Source of the DNA: Strigamia acuminata
Lineage: Eukaryota > Arthropoda > Chilopoda > Geophilomorpha > Linotaeniidae
Assembly (NCBI GenBank): GCA_949358305.1
Contig: OX442314.1
Coordinates: 48,554,581-48,618,580 of the forward strand
Length of the DNA: 64,000 bases
Direction of reading: 5' to 3'
Shown: positions 10,501 through 22,600 of the stretch, piece after piece
Layout of the letters: every line of letters starts with the position of its first letter
How positions within the stretch are numbered: position 1 is the first letter of the stretch
Program-made: the position numbers and the translations under genes
Notes under the pieces: model-generated
What the model was told of the DNA's origin: nothing
Seen by the model: only the letters and a program-made list of their open reading frames with translations
Databases searched by the model: none

Positions 10501-11715
10501 TCTGCGCATTTTTTTTCTCGTACTTGGCGAAATGATGTAAAACGAATTACTAAATTAGTAATTCGTTTTACATCATTATCATTCTTAATACTTATTGTTT
10601 ACACTCAATTTGAATGAGTGTAAACAATGTAAAAATCAAAATTTTAACTTTAAACTGGAAAACGGGAAAAAACACGAGAATCTCGTGTTTTCTCGCGTTT
10701 TCCCGTGTACCGCGAGATGTACCGCAAAATCCCGATACCGGTACTGTACTGGGACCGCGGTACTTTTTGTTGAAGCGGCCTGTACCGCGTACCGGGACCG
10801 CGGTACTTTTGTTGAAGCGGCCTGTACTGCGTACTTGTAACGCGGTACGTGTTGGGAGTACCGTGCCCAACACAAGCCACGTGATCACTTTACACGCGAT
10901 TACCTGTCCGCGCGATTAGTTGTCCACGTGATGGGTTGTACGCGATGAATAGAATGAATAGTCGCCGTACCAAAAAGTGCACTAAAATTATTTTTTGCAA
11001 ATTTATGTAAAATGTTATGTAAATTTTTTTCTTTTTTAGTAGTTCATTTTTGAAAAATTTAATGCACCAGTAGGTGGATGAAGTGGGGCGCGGAGGAACG
11101 CCTTGCTTAAAAATGGGTCGCGATGCTAAAAAGTTTGGGAACCCCTGTGCTATTGGATATTTGTTGTTCAGGTGGCCATTTGTGGTTCTAGATCGAGTGC
11201 GATGATTGCAAACGATGAATGCGATCCGTTTGACTTTGAATGTCCTTCCTCGTTTAGTTGTTTAAGTGTTGGCAATAATAAATCCAGTTTTGTCATTGTT
11301 GAATCTAGCTCACGGTAACATAATGTCGGCGCACATGAACAACGTGGTGCGACAAGTGATGGCCGTCAGACCGGGCACCCAAGTGCGAAGCGCGCCGATT
11401 GCCACGCAAATCACGCACGTGGTTCAGCCGGCGCCGGGACATTTGGTCAGTTCTGCCAATCACGTGTCGACCATGATCGCTCCAGTGAACATGATGAACC
11501 ACGCGGCCACCATGGCTCAAGTAATCGCCGCTCAACCGTCCTTGGCCAAAGTGACCGCGGCGCCACAAATGTTGAAGTCTGTCGGTCAGATTCCCTTCTT
11601 GCCAACCGCTCATGCTCATGCGCAGCCATTGGTCAAACCTGTTGTGGTCGTCTCGACACCCAATGTTGTCATGGCTAACGGTAGTTTGACTCCCTCGATG
11701 TCTCATCCTACATAG
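7551..11715 (+). CDS. Array gene copy 3 (complete, 3 exons): Val/Ala/Thr-rich protein, unrecognised
   Basis: Exons are 7551-7568, 9011-9509 and 11309-11715, joined at phases 0 and 1. The total is 924 nt, or 307 residues plus stop. Exon 2 ends at a GTGTGT donor, and exon 3 follows a CTAG acceptor preceded by a T-rich tract. The phase-1 junction closes exactly. Exon 3 encodes a His/Met/Val/Ala/Pro-rich chain (starts near AHGNIMSAHMNNVV, ends TPSMSHPT). No catalytic motif, zinc finger or membrane helix is visible. Intron 1 carries an AT-rich repeat array and a MITE; intron 2 carries a 1566-bp hAT element. Alternative: separate short exons of a larger transcript spanning several units. I do not know the function. 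Confidence 0.6.
7923..8760. repeat. AT-rich TTTSTCAAAA tandem array (copy 3)
   Basis: This is an expanded version of 838 bp. An internal block of about 115 bp ending in aaaatatgtta occurs twice. Confidence 0.95.
8782..8960. mobile_element. GC-rich MITE (copy 3, longer form)
   Basis: The longer form has a second degenerate end. The left terminus CTGCCTCGAATAAACGCCGG pairs with the right terminus, whose reverse complement reads CTGCCTCGATTATTAAACGC. The short form in units 1-2 appears to have lost the outer right end. Confidence 0.6.
9582..11147. mobile_element. Non-autonomous hAT element, 1566 bp, with 8-bp TSD (unit 3)
   Basis: The left end CAGCGTTTCTCAAACTGTGG pairs with the right end, whose reverse complement is CAGGGGTTCCCAAACTTTTT. 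Both match the hAT terminal pattern CAGNGNTTCNCAAACT. The 8-bp target-site duplication TGCTATTG flanks it perfectly (9574-9581 and 11148-11155), which is diagnostic for hAT. There is no transposase frame inside. It sits in intron 2 of array gene copy 3 and contains a nested foldback element. Confidence 0.9.
10045..10873. mobile_element. Foldback element nested in the hAT element (unit 3)
   Basis: It is a long inverted repeat. Outer ends are GTGTTGGGCACGGTAC and its reverse complement. The arms of about 350-380 bp then pair in order: GTACCG-rich stretches, the ACACGAGA/ACGGGAAAA block, the AAAGTTAAAATTTTGATTTT block, the GTGTAAACAATA block, and a near-perfect palindrome ATGATGTAAAACGAATTACT. 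They surround a unique core of about 110 bp (10410-10530). The terminal GTGTTGGGC is typical of another hAT family. I see no clean 8-bp TSD. Confidence 0.75.
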
Positions 11716-13583
11716 TTTACGTCTCGGAAATTGATTTTTCTTTATTTTACAACGGTGCGCAGAATTTTTGAAATTCGATCAAATTATTCACTAATTTATT
11801 GATTTATTCAATCAATGTTTTAATTCAACTTAATTTTATTCAAATTTGCGAAATTTGGTTTACGGGTAGAAAGAAGAATGGAGGAAAGAAAGAAAGAAGT
11901 CAAACTATTATTGTTTTAACGCGTTTTGTATTTTTTCATACATGAAAAAATATAAATATAAATTGTAAATAAGATTGCGAAAATGTTTTCTTGATTAATT
12001 TGTAAATATTCTGAATTTTCAAGTAATTTAAGTATTTTTTATATGTATGGAAAAAGACAAATTTTTATTAATTGACTATTATTAATTAGTATTATGGTTG
12101 TCAATATTTATTTTTTGGCATTTGAGATTTTGTATATATTTGCGAGCAGCTAATTTTCTTTAGAAAAAAGAATAAACTAAATGAGGGAACTAACTTCTGG
12201 ATGAACAAAATTATCAACTTGTAAATGAATAATGTGCATTCATGGAATTGATGGATGGATGGATTTTTTTGTTGTTTATTTGTGATATAATAATATACAT
12301 TCCACTCGTCGTTATTTGTGTGTTTTGTATTTTTATGTAAAGGATAAAAAAAAATTAGACATTTAAAAAGTTCAAATTCAAAAAAAACCTAATGAAAATG
12401 AATAATTATGATTAATTAATTAATTCAATACGATGTTTGTAAATTTTCAGATTCACTTCATATTATTTTACCCAGTGAAATTTATATGTTGTGCGATTCA
12501 TCAATATTATCTCGATATCGAACAAAAAGTGTACAAATATTTTTGTGTTTATAATAAATGCCCCAATGTAGATCACAGCTGGTTTGGTTGCTTGTTTTCT
12601 TCTTTTTAACGGAAAGAAAAGAAAAGAAAAGAAAAGAACATTTATTTATTTATTTTTATACTTTTTTATTTTATCTTTATTTTCTGGCACGGACGTATTA
12701 TTTTAATGTCGCGCTGTGGTTGATCGAGGTTTCATCTTTTTCTTACTATCCTGGAAAGAGAGAAAGAAAGGAATAAGGAATCTATTAAACAGTACTTGTG
12801 CTTATTTCAATCTCAAAAGTCAAACCGCTCCAGATCCAGAGAAATTGCAAGTGAAATGATTTTGTGCTACAACTGTTTCAACACTATCAAGTGCACCCAT
12901 TTTGGCCACAAAAAGAAAGAAAGAAAGGTATGGTTGTTTGTTTTTTTGTAAAAGAATAAATTTTGTACCTGCAGTGTAAAAGTAATAGATAGAAAAAAAC
13001 AATTTACTTAATTCAACTGATTTGTGTTGTAAGGAGGTCCGAACTAACTCAGCGAAGTTAGGCGGTGGTGGGCCAAAATGGCGGCTAAAATGAAAAGTGA
13101 AATAAATACAGTAGAAAATTGTCGATTCGGGCTCGCTGAAAACGCTGCGAGTCGAGGACGGAGATTGTTGGTTTGGTTTGGTTGTTGTCTGCAAGTGACA
13201 AAGGAAAAGAAAGAGGGGACCACGTTGACCCCAGGAAGGAATAATTTCATTCCGATTAAGCAGTACGATGGGCGGCAAGTGGCTCTCCTCTCATCTCGCA
13301 GTACGGGAACTTGAGGTTGCGCACTCTAGCGACTAAATAGTAAAATAAAAGAAGCTGATCTGTGATGTGTGATCTGTGATCTCGGATGATGGAGCGATAT
13401 TTTCAACGTCATATTCTCTACATGTTCCAGAATTAGCATTGAAATGCATGTAGTTGGTAAGCCTATTTATTTGCACTTATGTACAAAACATTATATTTTT
13501 ATACATATAGGTATAGGTCTTTGTGTATCTTACTTGCTAGTATATATAGTGTAGTCTATATAAAGATCTTGTGCAGGGACAGG

Positions 13584-16500
13584 ATGGTGCCATTTGTCAA
13601 AGTGAGTCGGTTGGGTGAGGACCGAGTTAGGAGTTAGCCATTTTGAATTGTGAGTTTTGAAATGATGATTACGGTTTTGAAAAGATGATTACGGTAGGCC
13701 TATACTGTATTTGTGCTCGAATGAATTACTTGTATGTTAATAATGGTAATTAATAAAGATAAATTGGAATTGGAATTTGAATTTTGTTTTTATTGTGATG
13801 GTGAAGGAAGAAAATGAAATTTCACAGGAATTTAGATAAGATTTGAATCAACTGCGAGCGAATTTGATGAGATTTTGATGCATTGCGAATGAATTTCAAA
13901 CGGTTTGTGTACATTTCTTTTGTAAATTTCAAACCAAATTCTCCATTTTTTGGATAAATTTGTGAAAATTTGTGAAAATATGTCAAAATTTGTGAAAATA
14001 TGTCAAAATTTGTGAAAACATGTCAAAATTTGTGAAAATATGTCAAAATTTGTGAAAATATGTCAAAATTTGTCAAAATTTGAGAAAAATTTCTCAAAAT
14101 TTGTCAAAATATGTCAAAATTTGTCAAAATTTGAGAAAAATTTCTCAAAAATTGTCAAAATATGTCAAAATTTGAGAAAAATTTCTCAAAATTTGTGAAA
14201 ATTTCTCAAAATTTGAGAAAAATTTCTCAAAATTTGTCAAAATTTCTCAAAATTTGTCAAAATTTCTCAAAATTTCTCAAAATATGTCAAAATTTGTCAA
14301 ATTTTGACAAATTTTTCTCAAAATTTCTCAAAATTTCTCAAAATTTGAGGAAAATTTCTCAAAATTTGTCAAAATATGTTAAAATTTCTCAAAATTTGTC
14401 AAAATTTCTCAAAATTTCTCAAAATATGTCAAAATTTGTCAAATTTTGACAAATTTTTCTCAAAATTTCTCAAAATTTCTCAAAATTTGAGGAAAATTTC
14501 TCAAAATTTGTCAAAATATGTTAAAATTTGTCAAAATTTGAAAAAAATTTCTCAAAATTTGTCAAAATATGTCAAAATTTCTCAAATTTTGACAAATTTT
14601 TCTCAAAATTTCTCAAAATTTCTCAAAATTTGAAAAAAATTTCTCAAAATTTGTCAAAATATGTCAAAATTTGTCAAAATTTGTCAAAATTTGAGAAAAA
14701 TTTGTCAAAATTTGACAAATTTTGAGAAATTTTTCTCAAATTTTGAGAAATTTTTCTCAAATTTTGAGAAATGTTGAGAAGTTTTGAGAAATTACTCACA
14801 ATGTTTGACAATAACTGTCCTGCCTCGAATAAACGCCGGGGCGTTTATTAATTTTTTTTGATCCGACCCACTGCCAGGCGGGTTGATTCGGGGCCGCATT
14901 TATTCGTGCACTACACGCCGCCGAGCCCCCGGCGTTTAATCGAGTCCCGGCACTTAGTTAAGTCCGGCGTTTAATAATCGAGGCAGTACGGTATTTGACA
15001 AATCTTTCGCAAATTTTGCCAAATTGAAAAAACGTAATTTCAGATGGGTATTCACATGAACGGTGGAACGAACGTCATATCACACCCGGCCACCGTGCAG
15101 GTGATCACCCCGCAAGCCGTGCGAGTCATCTCGGCGGCTCCGACGGGCGTGCCGGTACTCAACGCAGCAACAAACGTGTCTTCGACGTTTGCGGCGGCCG
15201 TGAACGTAATGACGCCCCGCATGACGGCAATCGCGGCCATTGCCGGAACGGCGCAGAAAGCGACAATGACTTTAGCCAAGCCGAACGTTCTTCCGGTGAC
15301 CGTGGCTGCAAAGGGCGTTGTGGGGCCCATGATGAGCAATGCGATTGCCGTCAAGGCGATTCCCACCACGTTGACGGCGCTCACACGAGGCATCACGCTG
15401 CACACGACTTGTTCGGCGCCGGGCAGCGCGCAAGGCATGATCCAGGTCAGCAATTCCAATAAACCCGTTCACCACATGCTGCAGTCACAAATCTGTACTC
15501 CGCGGGCCGTCATTCCGCATGGTTTGTACTTTCCTTCGGTCGGTGTGTTCAAAGTTAAAGTGGATGGATTATGTTCTAGTGACATTGCAAACTTCAAATT
15601 TCCATCTGCTATTGCAGCGTTTCTCAAACTGTGGGGCGCGAGCTGACTTTTGGTGGGGCGCAACGGCACAATTGTAACAATCTAACTAACTAAAAATTAA
15701 AATACCAACTAACCTAAGAAAGTGCACTAAAATTATTTTTTTGCAAACTAATGTAAAATTACAACTCCTTGCCAAAAAAATGGCATAGTCTATTTTTTGG
15801 AACTTTTAATATTGAAAATTTCTCGGAAACTATTTCTCACAAGTAAAAATGGTTTTAGGAGGATTTAAAGGATTGTTAAAGCTATCATTTCGTTAAAAGT
15901 TTTTAGAAAAAAAATGAATAGTTACAGAGAAAAAAACTAATAACTCCAAAGAGTGACTATTTACAATATTTCTCATAACTTGTAAACAGAATGAGATAAA
16001 ATTAAAAACTAAACAGATCTGAGACCGTCTATATCTCAGGAAACTTTTCTAAATTGGATGTATGGATCTCCAAGGCCAGTGTTGGGCACGGTACAGTACC
16101 GGTACTGTACCACAGCCCTGTACCGCGGTACTTTTGTAGCCCACGGAAGTATCGTGTACTTGTCACGCGGTACTTTCTGTGGAAACAGCAAGTACCGGGT
16201 ACTTGAAGCGTCATGCAGTACCGGTACCGTGAATTTGCGGTACTCTCGCGGTACACGGGAAAACGAGAGAAAACACGAGATTTTTGTGTTTTTTTCCATT
16301 TTCCAGTTTAAAGTTAAAATTTTGATTTTTACATTGTTTACACATTCAAATTGAGTGTAAACAATAAGTATACTATTGTTATGATGTAAAACGAATTACT
16401 AATTTAATAATTCGTTTTACATCATTTTGTCAAGTACGCAAAAAAAAGTGCGCAGGCGCCGAAGCCGGGCCATAACGCATGGCACACGTTGCTAACGATT

Positions 16501-17748
16501 GCCGTCGAATTTGAGCAGAACGATACACAGTCGTCTGCGCATTTTTTTTCTCGTACTTGGCGAAATGATGTAAAACGAATTACTAAATTAGTAATTCGTT
16601 TTACATCATTATCATTCTTAATACTTATTGTTTACACTCAATTTGAATGAGTGTAAACAATGTAAAAATCAAAATTTTAACTTTAAACTGGAAAACGGGA
16701 AAAAACACGAGAATCTCGTGTTTTCTCGCGTTTTCCCGTGTACCGCGAGATGTACCGCAAAATCCCGATACCGGTACTGTACTGGGACCGCGGTACTTTT
16801 TGTTGAAGCGGCCTGTACCGCGTACCGGGACCGCGGTACTTTTGTTGAAGCGGCCTGTACTGCGTACTTGTAACGCGGTACGTGTTGGGAGTACCGTGCC
16901 CAACACAAGCCACGTGATCACTTTACACGCGATTACCTGTCCGCGCGATTAGTTGTCCACGTGATGGGTTGTACGCGATGAATAGAATGAATAGTCGCCG
17001 TACCAAAAAGTGCACTAAAATTATTTTTTGCAAATTTATGTAAAATGTTATGTAAATTTTTTTCTTTTTTAGTAGTTCATTTTTGAAAAATTTAATGCAC
17101 CAGTAGGTGGATGAAGTGGGGCGCGGAGGAACGCCTTGCTTAAAAATGGGTCGCGATGCTAAAAAGTTTGGGAACCCCTGTGCTATTGGATATTTGTTGT
17201 TCAGGTGGCCATTTGTGGTTCTAGATCGAGTGCGATGATTGCAAACGATGAATGCGATCCGTTTGACTTTGAATGTCCTTCCTCGTTTAGTTGTTTAAGT
17301 GTTGGCAATAATAAATCCAGTTTTGTCATTGTTGAATCTAGCTCACGGTAACATAATGTCGGCGCACATGAACAACGTGGTGCGACAAGTGATGGCCGTC
17401 AGACCGGGCACCCAAGTGCGAAGCGCGCCGATTGCCACGCAAATCACGCACGTGGTTCAGCCGGCGCCGGGACATTTGGTCAGTTCTGCCAATCACGTGT
17501 CGACCATGATCGCTCCAGTGAACATGATGAACCACGCGGCCACCATGGCTCAAGTAATCGCCGCTCAACCGTCCTTGGCCAAAGTGACCGCGGCGCCACA
17601 AATGTTGAAGTCTGTCGGTCAGATTCCCTTCTTGCCAACCGCTCATGCTCATGCGCAGCCATTGGTCAAACCTGTTGTGGTCGTCTCGACACCCAATGTT
17701 GTCATGGCTAACGGTAGTTTGACTCCCTCGATGTCTCATCCTACATAG
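13584..17748 (+). CDS. Array gene copy 4 (complete, 3 exons)
   Basis: Exons are 13584-13601, 15044-15542 and 17342-17748. It is the same as copy 3 in every part I compared, with a predicted product of 307 residues. The intron contents (AT-rich repeat, MITE, hAT element) are also the same. If the array is real rather than an assembly duplicate, two copies encode the same protein. Confidence 0.58.
13956..14793. repeat. AT-rich TTTSTCAAAA tandem array (copy 4)
   Basis: It has the same length and content as the array in unit 3. Confidence 0.95.
14815..14993. mobile_element. GC-rich MITE (copy 4, longer form)
   Basis: It has the same length and termini as the unit 3 copy. Confidence 0.6.
15615..17180. 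mobile_element. Non-autonomous hAT element (unit 4)
   Basis: It has the same length as the unit 3 element, with the same termini and TGCTATTG duplication. It spread with the unit by tandem duplication, not by a new insertion. Confidence 0.9.
16078..16906. mobile_element. Foldback element nested in the hAT element (unit 4)
   Basis: Same as in unit 3, with the same arm order and core. Confidence 0.75.
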
Positions 17749-19616
17749 TTTACGTCTCGGAAATTGATTTTTCTTTATTTTACAACGGTGCGCAGAATTT
17801 TTGAAATTCGATCAAATTATTCACTAATTTATTGATTTATTCAATCAATGTTTTAATTCAACTTAATTTTATTCAAATTTGCGAAATTTGGTTTACGGGT
17901 AGAAAGAAGAATGGAGGAAAGAAAGAAAGAAGTCAAACTATTATTGTTTTAACGCGTTTTGTATTTTTTCATACATGAAAAAATATAAATATAAATTGTA
18001 AATAAGATTGCGAAAATGTTTTCTTGATTAATTTGTAAATATTCTGAATTTTCAAGTAATTTAAGTATTTTTTATATGTATGGAAAAAGACAAATTTTTA
18101 TTAATTGACTATTATTAATTAGTATTATGGTTGTCAATATTTATTTTTTGGCATTTGAGATTTTGTATATATTTGCGAGCAGCTAATTTTCTTTAGAAAA
18201 AAGAATAAACTAAATGAGGGAACTAACTTCTGGATGAACAAAATTATCAACTTGTAAATGAATAATGTGCATTCATGGAATTGATGGATGGATGGATTTT
18301 TTTGTTGTTTATTTGTGATATAATAATATACATTCCACTCGTCGTTATTTGTGTGTTTTGTATTTTTATGTAAAGGATAAAAAAAAATTAGACATTTAAA
18401 AAGTTCAAATTCAAAAAAAACCTAATGAAAATGAATAATTATGATTAATTAATTAATTCAATACGATGTTTGTAAATTTTCAGATTCACTTCATATTATT
18501 TTACCCAGTGAAATTTATATGTTGTGCGATTCATCAATATTATCTCGATATCGAACAAAAAGTGTACAAATATTTTTGTGTTTATAATAAATGCCCCAAT
18601 GTAGATCACAGCTGGTTTGGTTGCTTGTTTTCTTCTTTTTAACGGAAAGAAAAGAAAAGAAAAGAAAAGAACATTTATTTATTTATTTTTATACTTTTTT
18701 ATTTTATCTTTATTTTCTGGCACGGACGTATTATTTTAATGTCGCGCTGTGGTTGATCGAGGTTTCATCTTTTTCTTACTATCCTGGAAAGAGAGAAAGA
18801 AAGGAATAAGGAATCTATTAAACAGTACTTGTGCTTATTTCAATCTCAAAAGTCAAACCGCTCCAGATCCAGAGAAATTGCAAGTGAAATGATTTTGTGC
18901 TACAACTGTTTCAACACTATCAAGTGCACCCATTTTGGCCACAAAAAGAAAGAAAGAAAGGTATGGTTGTTTGTTTTTTTGTAAAAGAATAAATTTTGTA
19001 CCTGCAGTGTAAAAGTAATAGATAGAAAAAAACAATTTACTTAATTCAACTGATTTGTGTTGTAAGGAGGTCCGAACTAACTCAGCGAAGTTAGGCGGTG
19101 GTGGGCCAAAATGGCGGCTAAAATGAAAAGTGAAATAAATACAGTAGAAAATTGTCGATTCGGGCTCGCTGAAAACGCTGCGAGTCGAGGACGGAGATTG
19201 TTGGTTTGGTTTGGTTGTTGTCTGCAAGTGACAAAGGAAAAGAAAGAGGGGACCACGTTGACCCCAGGAAGGAATAATTTCATTCCGATTAAGCAGTACG
19301 ATGGGCGGCAAGTGGCTCTCCTCTCATCTCGCAGTACGGGAACTTGAGGTTGCGCACTCTAGCGACTAAATAGTAAAATAAAAGAAGCTGATCTGTGATG
19401 TGTGATCTGTGATCTCGGATGATGGAGCGATATTTTCAACGTCATATTCTCTACATGTTCCAGAATTAGCATTGAAATGCATGTAGTTGGTAAGCCTATT
19501 TATTTGCACTTATGTACAAAACATTATATTTTTATACATATAGGTATAGGTCTTTGTGTATCTTACTTGCTAGTATATATAGTGTAGTCTATATAAAGAT
19601 CTTGTGCAGGGACAGG

Positions 19617-22600
19617 ATGGTGCCATTTGTCAAAGTGAGTCGGTTGGGTGAGGACCGAGTTAGGAGTTAGCCATTTTGAATTGTGAGTTTTGAAATGATG
19701 ATTACGGTTTTGAAAAGATGATTACGGTAGGCCTATACTGTATTTGTGCTCGAATGAATTACTTGTATGTTAATAATGGTAATTAATAAAGATAAATTGG
19801 AATTGGAATTTGAATTTTGTTTTTATTGTGATGGTGAAGGAAGAAAATGAAATTTCACAGGAATTTAGATAAGATTTGAATCAACTGCGAGCGAATTTGA
19901 TGAGATTTTGATGCATTGCGAATGAATTTCAAACGGTTTGTGTACATTTCTTTTGTAAATTTCAAACCAAATTCTCCATTTTTTGGATAAATTTGTGAAA
20001 ATTTGTGAAAATATGTCAAAATTTGTGAAAATATGTCAAAATTTGTGAAAACATGTCAAAATTTGTGAAAATATGTCAAAATTTGTGAAAATATGTCAAA
20101 ATTTGTCAAAATTTGAGAAAAATTTCTCAAAATTTGTCAAAATATGTCAAAATTTGTCAAAATTTGAGAAAAATTTCTCAAAAATTGTCAAAATATGTCA
20201 AAATTTGAGAAAAATTTCTCAAAATTTGTGAAAATTTCTCAAAATTTGAGAAAAATTTCTCAAAATTTGTCAAAATTTCTCAAAATTTGTCAAAATTTCT
20301 CAAAATTTCTCAAAATTTGTCAAAATTTCTCAAAATTTCTCAAAATATGTCAAAATTTGTCAAATTTTGACAAATTTTTCTCAAAATTTCTCAAAATTTC
20401 TCAAAATTTGAGGAAAATTTCTCAAAATTTGTCAAAATATGTTAAAATTTCTCAAAATTTGTCAAAATTTCTCAAAATTTGTCAAAATTTCTCAAAATTT
20501 CTCAAAATATGTCAAAATTTGTCAAATTTTGACAAATTTTTCTCAAAATTTCTCAAAATTTCTCAAAATTTGAGGAAAATTTCTCAAAATTTGTCAAAAT
20601 ATGTTAAAATTTGTCAAAATTTGAAAAAAATTTCTCAAAATTTGTCAAAATATGTCAAAATTTCTCAAATTTTGACAAATTTTTCTCAAAATTTCTCAAA
20701 ATTTCTCAAAATTTGAAAAAAATTTCTCAAAATTTGTCAAAATATGTCAAAATTTGTCAAAATTTGTCAAAATTTGAGAAAAATTTGTCAAAATTTGACA
20801 AATTTTGAGAAATTTTTCTCAAATTTTGAGAAATTTTTCTCAAATTTTGAGAAATGTTGAGAAGTTTTGAGAAATTACTCACAATGTTTGACAATAACTG
20901 TCCTGCCTCGAATAAACGCCGGGGCGTTTATTAATTTTTTTTGATCCGACCCACTGCCAGGCGGGTTGATTCGGGGCCGCATTTATTCGTGCACTACACG
21001 CCGCCGAGCCCCCGGCGTTTAATCGAGTCCCGGCACTTAGTTAAGTCCGGCGTTTAATAATCGAGGCAGTACGGTATTTGACAAATCTTTCGCAAATTTT
21101 GCCAAATTGAAAAAACGTAATTTCAGATGGGTATTCACATGAACGGTGGAACGAACGTCATATCACACCCGGCCACCGTGCAGGTGATCACCCCGCAAGC
21201 CGTGCGAGTCATCTCGGCGGCTCCGACGGGCGTGCCGGTACTCAACGCAGCAACAAACGTGTCTTCGACGTTTGCGGCGGCCGTGAACGTAATGACGCCC
21301 CGCATGACGGCAATCGCGGCCATTGCCGGAACGGCGCAGAAAGCGACAATGACTTTAGCCAAGCCGAACGTTCTTCCGGTGACCGTGGCTGCAAAGGGCG
21401 TTGTGGGGCCCATGATGAGCAATGCGATTGCCGTCAAGGCGATTCCCACCACGTTGACGGCGCTCACACGAGGCATCACGCTGCACACGACTTGTTCGGC
21501 GCCGGGCAGCGCGCAAGGCATGATCCAGGTCAGCAATTCCAATAAACCCGTTCACCACATGCTGCAGTCACAAATCTGTACTCCGCGGGCCGTCATTCCG
21601 CATGGTTTGTACTTTCCTTCGGTCGGTGTGTTCAAAGTTAAAGTGGATGGATTATGTTCTAGTGACATTGCAAACTTCAAATTTCCATCTGCTATTGCAG
21701 CGTTTCTCAAACTGTGGGGCGCGAGCTGACTTTTGGTGGGGCGCAACGGCACAATTGTAACAATCTAACTAACTAAAAATTAAAATACCAACTAACCTAA
21801 GAAAGTGCACTAAAATTATTTTTTTGCAAACTAATGTAAAATTACAACTCCTTGCCAAAAAAATGGCATAGTCTATTTTTTGGAACTTTTAATATTGAAA
21901 ATTTCTCGGAAACTATTTCTCACAAGTAAAAATGGTTTTAGGAGGATTTAAAGGATTGTTAAAGCTATCATTTCGTTAAAAGTTTTTAGAAAAAAAATGA
22001 ATAGTTACAGAGAAAAAAACTAATAACTCCAAAGAGTGACTATTTACAATATTTCTCATAACTTGTAAACAGAATGAGATAAAATTAAAAACTAAACAGA
22101 TCTGAGACCGTCTATATCTCAGGAAACTTTTCTAAATTGGATGTATGGATCTCCAAGGCCAGTGTTGGGCACGGTACAGTACCGGTACTGTACCACAGCC
22201 CTGTACCGCGGTACTTTTGTAGCCCACGGAAGTATCGTGTACTTGTCACGCGGTACTTTCTGTGGAAACAGCAAGTACCGGGTACTTGAAGCGTCATGCA
22301 GTACCGGTACCGTGAATTTGCGGTACTCTCGCGGTACACGGGAAAACGAGAGAAAACACGAGATTTTTGTGTTTTTTTCCATTTTCCAGTTTAAAGTTAA
22401 AATTTTGATTTTTACATTGTTTACACATTCAAATTGAGTGTAAACAATAAGTATACTATTGTTATGATGTAAAACGAATTACTAATTTAATAATTCGTTT
22501 TACATCATTTTGTCAAGTACGCAAAAAAAAGTGCGCAGGCGCCGAAGCCGGGCCATAACGCATGGCACACGTTGCTAACGATTGCCGTCGAATTTGAGCA

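Larger units (their letters stand above)
7291..13323 (+). repeat. Long tandem repeat unit 3 (long form, 6033 bp)
   Basis: This is the long form of the array unit. Compared with units 1-2 it has about 172 bp more of the AT-rich repeat, a MITE longer by about 39 bp, and an extra segment of about 2164 bp at 9569-11731. That extra segment holds the end of exon 2's flank, a hAT element and the third coding exon. These three differences add up exactly to the 2375-bp length difference from unit 2. Confidence 0.95.
13324..19356 (+). repeat. Long tandem repeat unit 4 (long form, 6033 bp)
   Basis: It has exactly the same length as unit 3, and I found no difference wherever I compared them. This means either a very recent duplication or homogenisation, or a duplicated assembly path. 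Confidence 0.95.
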
